A stretch of 24,340 nucleotides of DNA. It comes from Seison nebaliae. Taxonomy: Eukaryota; Rotifera; Pararotatoria; Seisonacea; Seisonidae. The stretch lies in assembly GCA_023231475.1 (NCBI GenBank), contig JALJEE010003215.1, forward strand, positions 1 to 24,340. The letters are read 5' to 3'. This document shows, in pieces, positions 1 through 8,751 of this stretch (positions are counted from its first letter, which is position 1; every line of letters starts with the position of its first letter). Below the pieces are notes generated by a model. The model ran no database searches and was not told the DNA's origin. It was given only the letters and a program-made list of their open reading frames with translations. A program made the position numbers and the translations under genes.

Positions 1-790
1 ACATAATTATTGAGCATTTTTCAAAAGTTGTCTTTTTGCATTTCCGGATCAACCGTAAACTATTTTAAATCGTGGTTTGATTTTTTGAAATCGTCACCAT
101 CGAAAACCCCCATGTGTAAATTTTCAACGATTTTGGAAATACTGAAGCATTACTTTTCGTACAGTTTATTGCGCAAAGTATGCAGGTATTTGAGCGCACT
201 TAAAAGTGCACAGATTCTCGAAGTAATTATGTAGAAAAAATTCATTATTAATTGTTAACCTATATTCAAAAAATCAAACAGTTTGGATCAATATTCATGA
301 TTTTTTTTTTTTTAATTTTTTATTATTAGACCAAATCCCCGCGGGGTAAATTATAAAGAAATAAAGATAAATCCTTAAAAGAGTTATTAAGGAACAAACT
401 CGAAAGAATCAGTAACATAGGAGGAAATGTTGAAGTTTGACGTCAACAATATCACTATTTCTTGCACTATCATTAAGAGCTTGAATAGGGCTATTTTGTG
501 ATATCCACCTTTACAAAAGATACTTCATAGAACAGAAGTTATGACCGGTTTTACAAAAACGTAAAAGTGTTCGATTATTTTTAATTCCTACTGTATAATA
601 TACTATATCTAATCTATCATATGATTTAAAGGCTTCAAGAGAAAAATAGGAAGGAAGACGAAAAAAAATCAAAGTTTTTTAGGGGCAGCACATAAAGACT
701 GGATAAATGGAGATTAATTATTTTGGTCAGATAAGATCCTTTGTACAAAAAAAAACTCTTCAAGATTTGATGATATACTTTATAGGCTAT
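1..790. other. AT-rich intergenic stretch, no gene supported
   Basis: No reading frame here looks like a conserved protein. The plus-strand open stretch at 10-234 begins with a TTG and resembles no family I know. The region holds a T-run near 301-313, a perfect GC palindrome CCCCGCGGGG at 337-346 in otherwise very AT-rich DNA, and one copy of a dispersed inverted repeat at 583-610. Short cysteine-bearing pieces readable on the minus strand near 420-580 faintly recall a retroelement zinc knuckle but are too weak to call. Confidence 0.5.
583..610 (+). repeat. Dispersed inverted repeat, copy 1
   Basis: The 28 bases starting AATTCCTACTGTATA recur, inverted, at 5695-5723 with a single one-base length difference (28 of 29 positions). 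The shared core includes the non-simple part AATTCCTACTG, so it is not explained by AT simplicity alone. A further inverted match to the core TACTGTATAATATA ends near 5790. It may be the end of a short non-autonomous DNA element, but no full terminal-repeat pair or target-site duplication was found. Confidence 0.5.
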
Positions 791-937
791 AGAAATGAAG
801 ATCATCCCAGAAGATTGGGATGAATACGATATTGAAAAATCGTATTCAGAACGAATAATATAAACAAATTGAAAGAATTATATGAAAAATTCGTGCGTAT
901 TGATTCCGATTATTTTAATCATATTAAAAACCGAGTT

Positions 938-1075
938 CTCGGAGACCACTAGATTATCAGAATATTTCACAACCAGGTTATTTTTTATTTAAAAGGTAAA
1001 TCAATTTTTTGTATTTCTTCATAGAACGTATCGGATCAACAACTTCTCCGAGACCACTAGATTATCAGAATATTT
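938..1075 (+). repeat. 30-bp direct repeat flanking an intron-like segment
   Basis: Bases 938-967 and 1046-1075 are identical at 29 of 30 positions (core GAGACCACTAGATTATCAGA). Between them lies a 48-bp stretch, 977-1024, that begins GTTATT and ends TTCATAG, matching this genome's intron style in both length and ends. Several short peptides can be read across the two copies, but none continues far. Together with 790-930, which also has coding-like triplets, this may be debris of a duplicated exon belonging to the same locus as the DUF4806-like fragment downstream. Confidence 0.45.
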
Positions 1076-1271
1076 TAGAACATAATATTTCAATGATAAA
1101 AAGTTATAGTATATTGCGTTTCATTCTATTTATAACTTTTAATTATTTTTTATTTTGTTTAGAGTCAGTATTATTGCAGGATATCATATCATATATTTAT
1201 TAGGATATTGCAGAGTTAAAATTACATTTTTTATATAATTGTTTTAAATTTATTTTAGAATGAAATCGTAA

Positions 1272-1740
1272 ATGGACTCGAATGTGAATAGTAGAAAACC
1301 ACAATCATATAAATTTCCACCATCAACTATTGACGAACTTCACAATTTTAACCTATCGATAACTAACTCTATCCAACAACAATATGTTAGTATCCTTATT
1401 TATTTTATTATATATTTATTTTTTAGGTAGCATATTTATCCAAATTTGGCGGGAAAAATGCATCACACGTGTGCCGAAACTTATTACATGAATTTACATC
1501 TTTCTTTTATTAATATTTTTTCATTAATTCTGCTTACTAATAAGATTTTTTCACCCCAATTGGCGAAGAAATTAAATCTAACAAACCATAAAGATAATTG
1601 GAATAACACCGCGATAATTGATACTAATATTATTAAACTTATTTTATGTTAGTATTTATTTTTTTCCCCAATATTTATGATTTTTCTTATTTTATATTTT
1701 TTAGCTGTTGGAACTCCGAACTAGAAGCTATGTGTCAGAT
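1272..1740 (+). pseudogene. Broken DUF4806-like gene fragment
   Basis: From an ATG at 1272 a 38-codon exon runs to 1385, then a 41-bp intron (1386 GTTAGT to 1426 TTTTAG, phase 0) leads into an exon at 1427. The joined product reads FPPSTIDEL about 15 residues in, then AYLSKFGGK and VCRNLLHEF. That order resembles the C-terminal DUF4806 domain (proline-containing start, a VxYLxxxGG motif, then an arginine-leucine helix), a domain often seen in lineage-expanded proteins. The frame stops at 1511-1513. The expected next block, FSPQLAKKLN, lies in another frame around 1545-1580, with no GT donor to bridge the gap, so the copy looks broken. A further candidate intron starts at 1649. The family call is from memory of the domain pattern and is uncertain. 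Confidence 0.35.
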
Positions 1741-1919
1741 TTCTTTCGACAACTTTCGCAAAAAAACATTTAAAAGATTTTTGTAATTTTTTCTTTCTTC
1801 TCTTTCCCATATGTAATAAAAATTATAAATTGATTTATCGTGTATATAAAATGACTATATACATATAAAATGTATTATGTAAAACTACAGTTATTTAAAA
1901 AACATTCAAAGTAAAAAAC

Positions 1920-2330
1920 ATACAAATGTGACATTATTCTTCGTTAAATCATAGATTTTGGCAGTAAGTTGGGAGAAGTTTGGATTTGATTTGAGATCAA
2001 TAGTTTAATAATAATTATGACTTCCAACGATTTGTAGCAGATCTTCTATTACTGGCATGGGCCAACATCTACCAATTAACGGTCGGTTCAATTTTGAATA
2101 GTCCACACAAAGTCGATAATTTTTCTTTTTTTTCATTAGTACTATCGGTGAAGACCAATTGCTAGTACTTTCTTCGATTACATTTCTCTTGAACAAATCG
2201 TCAATAATCGAATTTAATTGGTTCCACAAAGCGGGTGGTGTACGTGGATAAATTTGGCTTGGTATAACGTTACCAACTGTTCTCAATTCAAGTTGTTTTT
2301 TACTGTACGAGCCAATTTCGTCTGTTGGTT
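1920..2330 (-). mobile_element. Reverse transcriptase fragment of the fossil
   Basis: The conceptual peptide carries the fingers/palm start typical of Ty3-type reverse transcriptases: a proline-rich lead (PRTPPALW), an ID..F...VIEES segment, NWSSPIVLMKKK and RLCVDYSKLN, followed by PMPVIEDLL. These match the conserved blocks WSSPVVLVKKK and FCVDYRKLN that family members use for template and nucleotide binding. The catalytic aspartate motif (YxDD), which lies further on in the domain, is not present. The fragment is non-functional. Confidence 0.8.
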
Positions 2331-2501
2331 GGAGATATTTCGTATTTCGCGTAAAAAATTTTTTATGTTTTATTTATAAAAAAATCATATGCTGTAGCTA
2401 AGAAGTCTTCGATTTCGCATGATTTTATTTTTCGAAATTCTTTCTCCATTGTTCGATCGTTTATATTATATTTGAACTGAATTAAAACTTACTTCGATTG
2501 A

Positions 2502-3215
2502 TCATTTTTCGGGAAAATATAACGACTTAATTTCCTGTCTTCGATAAAATTCTGCGGCCGATTCATCCTTTCTTTTTTGAGTATGAGCGAACATTTTTTC
2601 AATCGATTTCCCATTTCTCCATTCCGTTACCATTTTTATTATGTCGTAATAATTGTATTCTTTCTCATTTATTTCTTTACGAGTCTCAAGACGTGCTCTC
2701 CATTTCCGTGACAATTTTAATTTCAATATTTGATTCCACCGTTGTACTTCTTTTGTTTTCTTATCTATTATCACACTTTTGTCAAGAATTTCTTTTTTAG
2801 TAACTTCCGTTACGATAAATTTTTCCACTTCTTCATGTATTTTCAATTTAATTTCCTTCAATCTCATGTTTAATTTCAACTCAGGATGAGATATCCAACT
2901 TGGAAGCATCCGTTTCGGATATGATTCACTGATAAAACGAAGAATCTTATTCGTTATTTCTCGTTTTGAATTATTTTCATATTTTAGATCCCATTCTTGG
3001 AAAATTTCTCGCAGTTCATCCACTTTCATCTGATAAATTGGTTGGCCGTGAATTGTAGTTCCATAATCGAATTCGAAGTTCAATTCCATCGGCTCCGAAC
3101 ATATATTTCGATTTCCCTCATAAGATCCGTCATCGAAATTGATAGGATTGTTACTCGTATCTTTAATAGTGTATGACGATTGATCGGCTACTGAAGGCCT
3201 ATCCAGGGACGCCAT
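2502..3215 (-). mobile_element. Gag-like part of the fossil
   Basis: A 237-codon stretch from an ATG at 3215. It is acidic at the start, then rich in charged residues and helix-forming. The segment DELREIFQEW to NKILRFI resembles a SAP-type helix pair, and the C-terminal part (AHTQKRKDESAAEFYRR) recalls the late gag motif in which a glutamine/glutamate helix precedes a tyrosine-arginine pair. No zinc knuckle is visible. Assignment to gag rests mainly on position and strand relative to the reverse transcriptase fragment. It could instead be a host gene that happens to sit beside it. Confidence 0.45.
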
Positions 3216-4769
3216 GTTGTGAACTGCTGTTATTGGCAGATATTAAATAGTCAATGTAGAGGAAATATCTTTATTTCAATAAGGATATAAATGAGAATTC
3301 CTAATTAGAGAATACACGAGGAGGAGAAGAGTGAGAGAACCAAGTTAAGCTTACGATTTAAAGTAACAATTATCGTTATTCACTACAAAGTGCTACATAT
3401 TCCTCAATTTTGTTTAACTTTTTAGCTTATTGTAATAATATTTAAATAAAGTTACTCGTAGTGGGAGAGAATTGAATGGGACGAATGTTAGTAAGATTGG
3501 TTTTCTTTTGTCTTTTTTTATTATATTTATATTTTTTAGACGAACGCATGAAACGACGAATAATTAGTTTCTTCTTTCTTTTTTTTATTATATTCTTATT
3601 TTTTATTTGAAAGGTAATTGGAAGGAGCAATGAAGGAAATGAAGATGATTAAAGAAGTTAGTTAATGATTCCTATGGCTTTATAATAATCGGATTAATGA
3701 ATCCGATTATTATCAGCTATGGCTTTCAATCTTTTAGATGACAACAAAATTTTAATTTTCGCGGATTTTAAAATCATAATAGTTTTTTTTTTCGAAATAT
3801 AATAAAATATATTAAATTAATTATTTATAATAAATTATATTATATAATAAATATAATATTATAAATAATATTATTGGAATGTCTGATAGTATTGAAATTT
3901 TAACATTAAAAGAACATTCTAAAAAAACTATCTATCTCGAAACGTTATGCTAACGTTCGTCTGCAACCTTTAATTCGTCTGAAAAATTACATTCATATAG
4001 CGTTGAAAATAACACTTTTTTAACGTTATATTATTTCAATGGGAACGTTTTGCTTTTGGGAACAGAGAAAATTCTTTTTTCTTAAACCTGATATGTTTTT
4101 GATATTTTCGGATATAGTCCTCTTGGGAACCATTTCTGACTTTTTTTTGTTATTATGTATAGTTTCAACTATTATGCATCTTATTGAGTGCAACTAAAAA
4201 TACGAAATATGATATTAGGTACCAACTGTTCAACGACATATATATTACGACAACTTTTAAATTCTTAAATTTCATTATTACGATAATTGGAGAAATGTTA
4301 GAAAGCGATGTAGCGGGCGTACATGCCTGCTTTATTAGGATAATAGTCTACATCTTATTCTATTCATCTACATAAATTTTAGTATTAGATTAAAGTCTGT
4401 AATAATATAATGATTCGAGAGCTGTTCTGAGAGAGATTCAAATTAATTAAACTATTTTTCTGTTTGAAAAACTTGTTTTGCATGATATGTAGATGTCCAT
4501 TTATTTTTCTAGATGTCCCTTGTATAATTGGACTCAGCAAGCATAACTGTGTGTTACAAAACTTATCCAATTAAATTTGGAAGGTTATCCGAGAAGTTTT
4601 TGAATTTGTCGTTCAGTATTAAGGAAGATCATATGCGCCAACCAACTTCTTAATTTACTAATTTATTTCATGAAACAAGAAACAAATTTTACATTGAAAA
4701 TCGATTAGTTTTCCTATTTAGAATTTTTTTCTTGACACAAAACATAACCATTAGATTATTTTTCACAAA
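3216..4769. other. Non-coding AT-rich stretch between fossil and secreted-protein genes
   Basis: No convincing coding region on either strand. About 3230-3440 may still be part of the retroelement (leader or LTR), but I found no matching second copy. A perfect hairpin sits at 3682-3713. From about 3780 to 3880 the sequence is almost pure A and T with many short palindromes. The remaining open stretches (for example 4184-4375 plus, 4385-4570 minus) have no family resemblance and are within the length expected by chance at this base composition. Confidence 0.55.
3682..3713. repeat. Perfect 14-bp hairpin flanked by direct repeats
   Basis: The arm ATAATAATCGGATT (3682-3695) is followed by a four-base loop AATG and the exact reverse complement AATCCGATTATTAT (3700-3713). 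Just outside both arms the ten bases CTATGGCTTT occur as a direct repeat (3672-3681 and 3718-3727). A palindrome bracketed by a short direct repeat is what a small fold-back insertion with a target-site duplication would leave. A cruciform-prone site or an RNA hairpin are alternatives. Confidence 0.7.
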
Positions 4770-5512
4770 ATGTTGGAATGCCTCACCCTAATCTTGATCT
4801 CAAATTTATACGTTGTTCAATCGAACCTAATCACATATTCACATGAAACATTAAACTATCATACAACAATGATGGTGAACCGTTCGATTGAAAACACCTA
4901 TGACGGTTGTTTAGACAAGTGTGAACAATTATTTGGGGGATCATGGACTGGATTAATTATTCCTGATTTGGATTTCCTATTCTATTTAGATACCATTCCT
5001 AGAGCGGCCCATTTCCTACTTCGCACATGTAGACCGGAATCAAATGGAAATCACATATGGCAAGATAGATATAAAACGGAAACGTTCAACAAGGATGATC
5101 AATGTGAGTTATGGAAGCCAAATGATCCAGATAACGGTCACAAATCTGGAACTATTTATAAAACTGAAAAAAGATATAATCGTAATATAAACACAACATT
5201 TGAGCATTGTACAATTGCTGATTATACCGACAGCTTAGAGTTTTATTTAGTATGTATTCAGATGAAACTAAAGAAATTGGAAGCAAAATTCGAATTATCG
5301 AACCCAAGTTAATTTAGCTTATTTAAAAAATTTTATTGATATAACCATCAACAGATCGAAGTTTAATTATAAAATTGTCCAAAAAACTACCGGAAATAGA
5401 TTATAAAATAATTTACGGTTACAAGAATTGTTTCAATGATTTGATTCTCGAGTTTCCCGAAGGAAATGCAAAAATAATTTATCGATCGTTCAATTCTGCT
5501 GATTATGCTTAA
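4770..5512 (+). CDS. Secreted C-type-lectin-like protein
   Basis: Two exons, 4770-5307 and 5355-5512, give 231 residues. The intron (5308-5354, 47 bp, GTTAAT...AACAG, phase 1) removes an in-frame TAA and joins SNP to NRSLIIKL, opening a further 51 codons. Residues 1-18 form a signal peptide (MLECLTLILI then SNLYVVQS), so the product is secreted. The middle recalls a C-type lectin fold: a paired-cysteine start (GCLDKCEQLF), a tryptophan near residue 97, then CELWKPNDPDN around 112-122 and CTIADYTDSLEFYLVC, like the WxPxxPxN and final cysteine strands of the family. Calcium-ligand motifs EPN/QPD are not clear, so sugar binding is unproven. N-glycosylation sites NRS and NTT are visible. The C-terminal 50 residues after the lectin-like part (including YKNCFNDLIL) match nothing I know. 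The family call is tentative; the gene structure is firmer. Confidence 0.6.
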
Positions 5513-6392
5513 CGATTATTTCAATCAGATGAAAAATTTTCTTATTTTATTTTTTAACATTTGCTTTTATTTATTTTTACCATGACAACAAATCGACGAC
5601 ATACAAAATTTTTTCTTCACTTAACGTTTTTTTTCGTTTCTTTGTCGTTTGTGAGATCTATCTTTGTGAGATATAATAAACCATAGTATTATATAGATAT
5701 AGTATATCTATACAGTAGGAATTTATTATAGTATGAGTACAGTATATATATATTATGATATATATGCTATATGAGATATATATTATACAGTAAGATCAAA
5801 TATATTTTAAGCAAGTGATTTTTTTATTGTTGAAAATCCCAATATCGGCATATTGAATTTTTGTTGATCGATCTTCTTTTTTATGGTTAATGAGGGGAGA
5901 TGTCTTCTGAGACTTGCGACTTCCCGTTGTGACATTCACCGTGTGCATAAACCATTGCAATACGCACTCACCTTTAATTATAACTATAAGCAGTAACAAT
6001 ATTGCTATTTAAACGATTCACTTAAATCATATCCCTTATCTAAAGGAAAATTTATATTTCATATACTCTCTTTACTATATTCGATTGTGAATTAATCAAT
6101 TTTATCCAATCAATTTACATAATTCCTATACATACTTATTTTTAGTATGCAGTATATTTAAAAAAATTTGCGTCGATATGATTGAAAATTAAATTATATC
6201 GATTATTAAAAAATCAATAAAATAACATCAATAACTACTTTACTTCTTCATCAATTAGCAACAAATAATTGATCATCGACGGAAGAATTGTTGAAAAAAT
6301 CCCATTAAGAAAATCGTTAAATTTCATCGATTTTTTCTTTTGATAGTACTTAATATTGACCATTTGAAACTTTGTTTTCAGTGTTGAGAAAA
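5513..6392. other. Intergenic stretch with TACTGTATA-type simple repeats
   Basis: No gene is supported. Bases 5660-5800 are an AT-dinucleotide-rich block holding the inverted repeat copy at 5695-5723 and further ACAGTA cores near 5738 and 5785. A minus-strand open stretch at 5796-5999 is less AT-rich than its surroundings and reads like a charged tail, but it starts on TTG and lacks partners. TTTGTTTTCAG at 6371-6381, 11 bp before the next gene's ATG, looks like a splice acceptor and could mark a 5'UTR intron or a trans-splice site for that gene. Confidence 0.5.
5695..5723 (-). repeat. Dispersed inverted repeat, copy 2
   Basis: This is the reverse complement of 583-610 except for one inserted base. 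It lies in a longer AT-rich block in which the core ACAGTA recurs, for instance ATTATACAGTA near 5780-5790, whose reverse complement again matches the first copy. Confidence 0.5.
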
Positions 6393-7212
6393 ATGTTTCA
6401 ACTAAATTTGAAATGTTCATATTTGGTATTGGGTATATGGTTATTCTTTAGCTTCTGCTGTCATAACGTCAACGGAAATGTCTATAAGAAGATGAAATAC
6501 ATTAATATGGATGATACTTTCCGAAACAAATTAATCGAATGTTTTGAATCAAAGAGTTCTTGTTCCACGATATCTGATGATTTGATCATCGATCTTCCAT
6601 GCAATCAAATGGAGAATGTGTCGTTAATAGCCAGAGGTTAAAAATTATCTATTATCTGACAAAAATCATTTAAGTTTAATTTAAGATTACAAAGCAAAAT
6701 TTTTAAATTATGACTATCTCAATCAAATGGTTTGTACTAGAACGAACGGAGTATATTGGATTAAGTTTATAGATTTGAGGACGGGTTCCAAAATGAACAA
6801 AATGACTTTATTGACCAGTCCTAATTATGGTTCGACTATATTATCATTTGACAAAATGAAGTGTGCGTTAAACGAACTACGAACAGGAAAAGCTAGAATA
6901 ATAATGGTTAAACCAAACCTGGAAGAATATTATATGGATTTCGAACGATTAGAAATAGGATCGAACAATAAGTTGAACTTCATTAATCCTCTAACTACAA
7001 CATTTCCCCATAATCTGCATATGAACAAAAAATTTGAGAACGGTCAAATTAAAAATGAATCAAACTGTGTATCGACAATATTATCAACTTGCACCAATTT
7101 CAAATTATTTGAACAAAACATTCATCTAAAACTTGATGATGTAATTGAGAATGGAATAATTGTTCAAGTGATGGTTCAGGCTTTTATTGGAATTGATGAT
7201 TATCTTTTTTAA
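6393..7212 (+). CDS. Secreted cysteine-containing protein of unknown function
   Basis: Two exons, 6393-6636 and 6695-7212, give 253 residues. The intron (6637-6694, 58 bp, GTTAAA...ACAAAG, phase 1) joins LIAR to AKFLNYDYL and removes an in-frame TAA. The ATG at 6393 is chosen because it opens a signal peptide (MFQLNLKCSYLVLGIWLFFS, then FCCHNVNG). The mature part has about eight cysteines, among them ECFESKSSC, LPCNQ, MVCTRTNG, KCALNEL and NCVSTILSTC, which suggests disulfide bonding outside the cell. There is no membrane segment after the signal. I recognise no domain. It lies on the same strand as the lectin-like gene about 880 bp upstream; both are secreted, poorly conserved products, the pattern of a fast-evolving secretome cluster, though I see no sequence similarity between the two. 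Confidence 0.65.
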
Positions 7213-7550
7213 TTACTTATTTAAAACATTTCAAATTCTCATTTTACTACCTTTCTTCGTGGAGAAATTAACTAGCAATTATGACTTTCATTGTTAGTGA
7301 CGATAAGATAGAGCTTAGGAACAGTTTCAAACAATTTGACCATTTATTTTTTCATAAAACTTTCTCTCGAATCCACTTATTTATTCTTTTATGCACTTTT
7401 CAAATCAATAAATAATATTAATTTTATAAAGTCGATAGTCTATAAAGTAAGTTTTATTAAGTAAGCATATCAATGTCCCATATTAGTGATATCACCTCGA
7501 AAATCGAATGTGATTTGGTGCTTAACTGCTTGTTGATGATGATAATAATG
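7213..7550. other. Intergenic spacer between convergent genes
   Basis: This is the spacer between the secreted-protein gene (plus) and the small minus-strand gene, whose 3' ends face each other. It is AT-rich and contains AATAAA near 7410. Nothing else is recognisable. Confidence 0.5.
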
Positions 7551-7925
7551 TTATGTTATATGATAACAATGAACGAATAAGATCTCATAACCAATATAAT
7601 TCTCATATAGTCCTAAATTTTGACTGCCTGTCATAATCGGAACATCATCTATAGCTACATAAATTATCTTATAATTATCTCTGTTAGCAAAGGTGATATC
7701 AAATTGTTTAATTATATGTTTTATTATCTGGAACACATCGATACTGTTCGTTGTATTTGTTAAACGTACCAATCCTAAATTTTTTTCTAATGGAACATCA
7801 TAATGAGTACCATTGGATAGAGGAAAAATAATACTTTAAGAATATTTGTTTTTTCATGATGTCACTCATTGCACAATTAGTTAAAAGTGTAAAAGATCAA
7901 ACATAGTGTACTCGAATTGAAGCAT
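7551..7925 (-). CDS. Small conserved-looking protein, 101 aa, unrecognised
   Basis: Two exons on the minus strand, 7925-7903 and 7833-7551, joined by a 69-bp intron (GTTTGA...TTAAAG, phase 2) that carries the frame from a short first exon (MLQFEYT) into IIIFPLSNGTHYDV. A stop codon lies just upstream of the ATG, fixing the start. The product has no signal peptide or membrane span. The layout, with beta-like GTHYDVPLEK and LGLVRL strands, a helix SIDVFQIIKHIIKQF, then YKIIYVAIDD and a final YEILFV strand, resembles a ubiquitin-like or Ras-association-type fold. That is inference from the strand/helix order, not from a motif. It lies about 180 bp downstream of SF3B5 on the same strand. Confidence 0.55.
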
Positions 7926-8106
7926 GATTCAGGTGCATTAATTTAAAGATATTGGACCCATGATATAATAAATCTAATCTGATCTCATTAGACTGAGGGA
8001 TCATATATTCGGTTCAAGTTAATTTAATTAAAGTGGAAATCATAAAGTAGAATCTTATTAAAAAGGAAAAAATAAATGATAAATTTTGGGAAATATTCAG
8101 AATTTA

Positions 8107-8370
8107 TTATTCATCATTGGCTTCCGTTGACGGTGGTGGACCACAAGGCTGCAACATTTTTTTTAATAAATTAAATTTCACCATTGCTTTTGACTCATTT
8201 TCAGTAATAGCAGTGAATGAGAGTAGGTCGGGATATCCGATAATGAATGCATTCGTGTCTCGATGTTGATTGTTTGCCCATTCCCATTTACTGGTATTCG
8301 CATTCCCAGCTCCTACATATTTCGATTGTAAATGTTCCAATTGGTTGTGAATACTATATCGTTCTGTCAT
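8107..8370 (-). CDS. SF3B5: Splicing factor 3B subunit 5 (SF3b10)
   Basis: A single-exon gene of 87 codons; the human protein has 86. It matches SF3B5 almost end to end: it opens MTERYSIHNQLEHLQSKY, continues TSKWEWANNQHRD, and near the end has ENESKAMVKFNLL and KMLQPCGPP, all hallmarks of the family. The protein is a small subunit of SF3b in the U2 snRNP, where it binds SF3B1 and helps clamp the branch-point helix. The ATG at 8370 aligns with the family start. An AATAAA on the minus strand (8103-8108) overlaps the stop codon, implying a very short 3'UTR. The gene is divergent from anillin, with 381 bp between the two start codons. Confidence 0.97.
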   Translation of the reverse strand: MTERYSIHNQLEHLQSKYVGAGNANTSKWEWANNQHRDTNAFIIGYPDLLSFTAITENESKAMVKFNLLKKMLQPCGPPPSTEANDE

Positions 8371-8751
8371 TTTAAATAAAGTCGATGATTTTAGAAATGC
8401 AATACGATGTGGTTAATCAAATCTGGAATAGGATTTTTCTAAGAGTTAGTTTGTGTGTATGATTAAGCCAAAATGTTAAAAATTATAATTTGCTTAAAAT
8501 TTGATTGAAAGTAAAGGAAAACAAATGAAGAGAGATCGAGACGAACTAGTTTGAATGATTTATCATTCAGTAACTTTACTGGTTGATTCGTACACTTATT
8601 TCGAATGCGTACACCACAATTAAAAGAGAAAGTTAAACTTTAATGAAAGTGAATTGATCGACATTATTTAATTTAGTTACAACGATTAGTAGAATTATAC
8701 GGACATTCCGGATTCTCTCCTCCTTCATTCCACGAAAGTGAACGAATCAAT
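8371..8751. promoter_or_regulatory. Shared divergent promoter region, SF3B5 / anillin
   Basis: The start codons of SF3B5 (minus) and anillin (plus) are 381 bp apart and point away from each other, so both 5'UTRs and promoters must lie in this interval unless upstream untranslated exons exist. I see no clear TATA box. Bases 8695-8735 just before the anillin ATG are pyrimidine-rich and less AT-rich, as a transcribed leader might be. The bidirectional-promoter role is inferred from position only. Confidence 0.55.

Larger units (their letters stand above)
1920..3215 (-). mobile_element. LTR-retrotransposon fossil, probably Ty3 family
   Basis: This is a minus-strand remnant with a gag-like part at the higher coordinates and the front of a reverse transcriptase at the lower coordinates, the order expected for an LTR element. 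The length is far below the several kilobases of a whole element. Most of pol (the rest of RT, RNase H and integrase) is absent, and I could not identify a pair of LTRs. It is broken and truncated, with several breaks. The state of decay suggests an old insertion, but without LTRs no age can be estimated. Confidence 0.75.

Noticed and set aside
10-234. Open stretch of 74 codons at the left edge
   Set aside because: It begins with TTG, has no recognisable motif, and is not longer than chance allows here.
420-580. Possible retroelement zinc-knuckle remnant on the minus strand
   Set aside because: Cysteine/histidine spacing does not fit the knuckle pattern, and its position does not fit the order of the nearby LTR fossil.
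5796-5999. Minus-strand open stretch with an ITIM-like IQYADI motif
   Set aside because: It starts on TTG, has no membrane or extracellular exon nearby, and a six-residue motif is too weak on its own.
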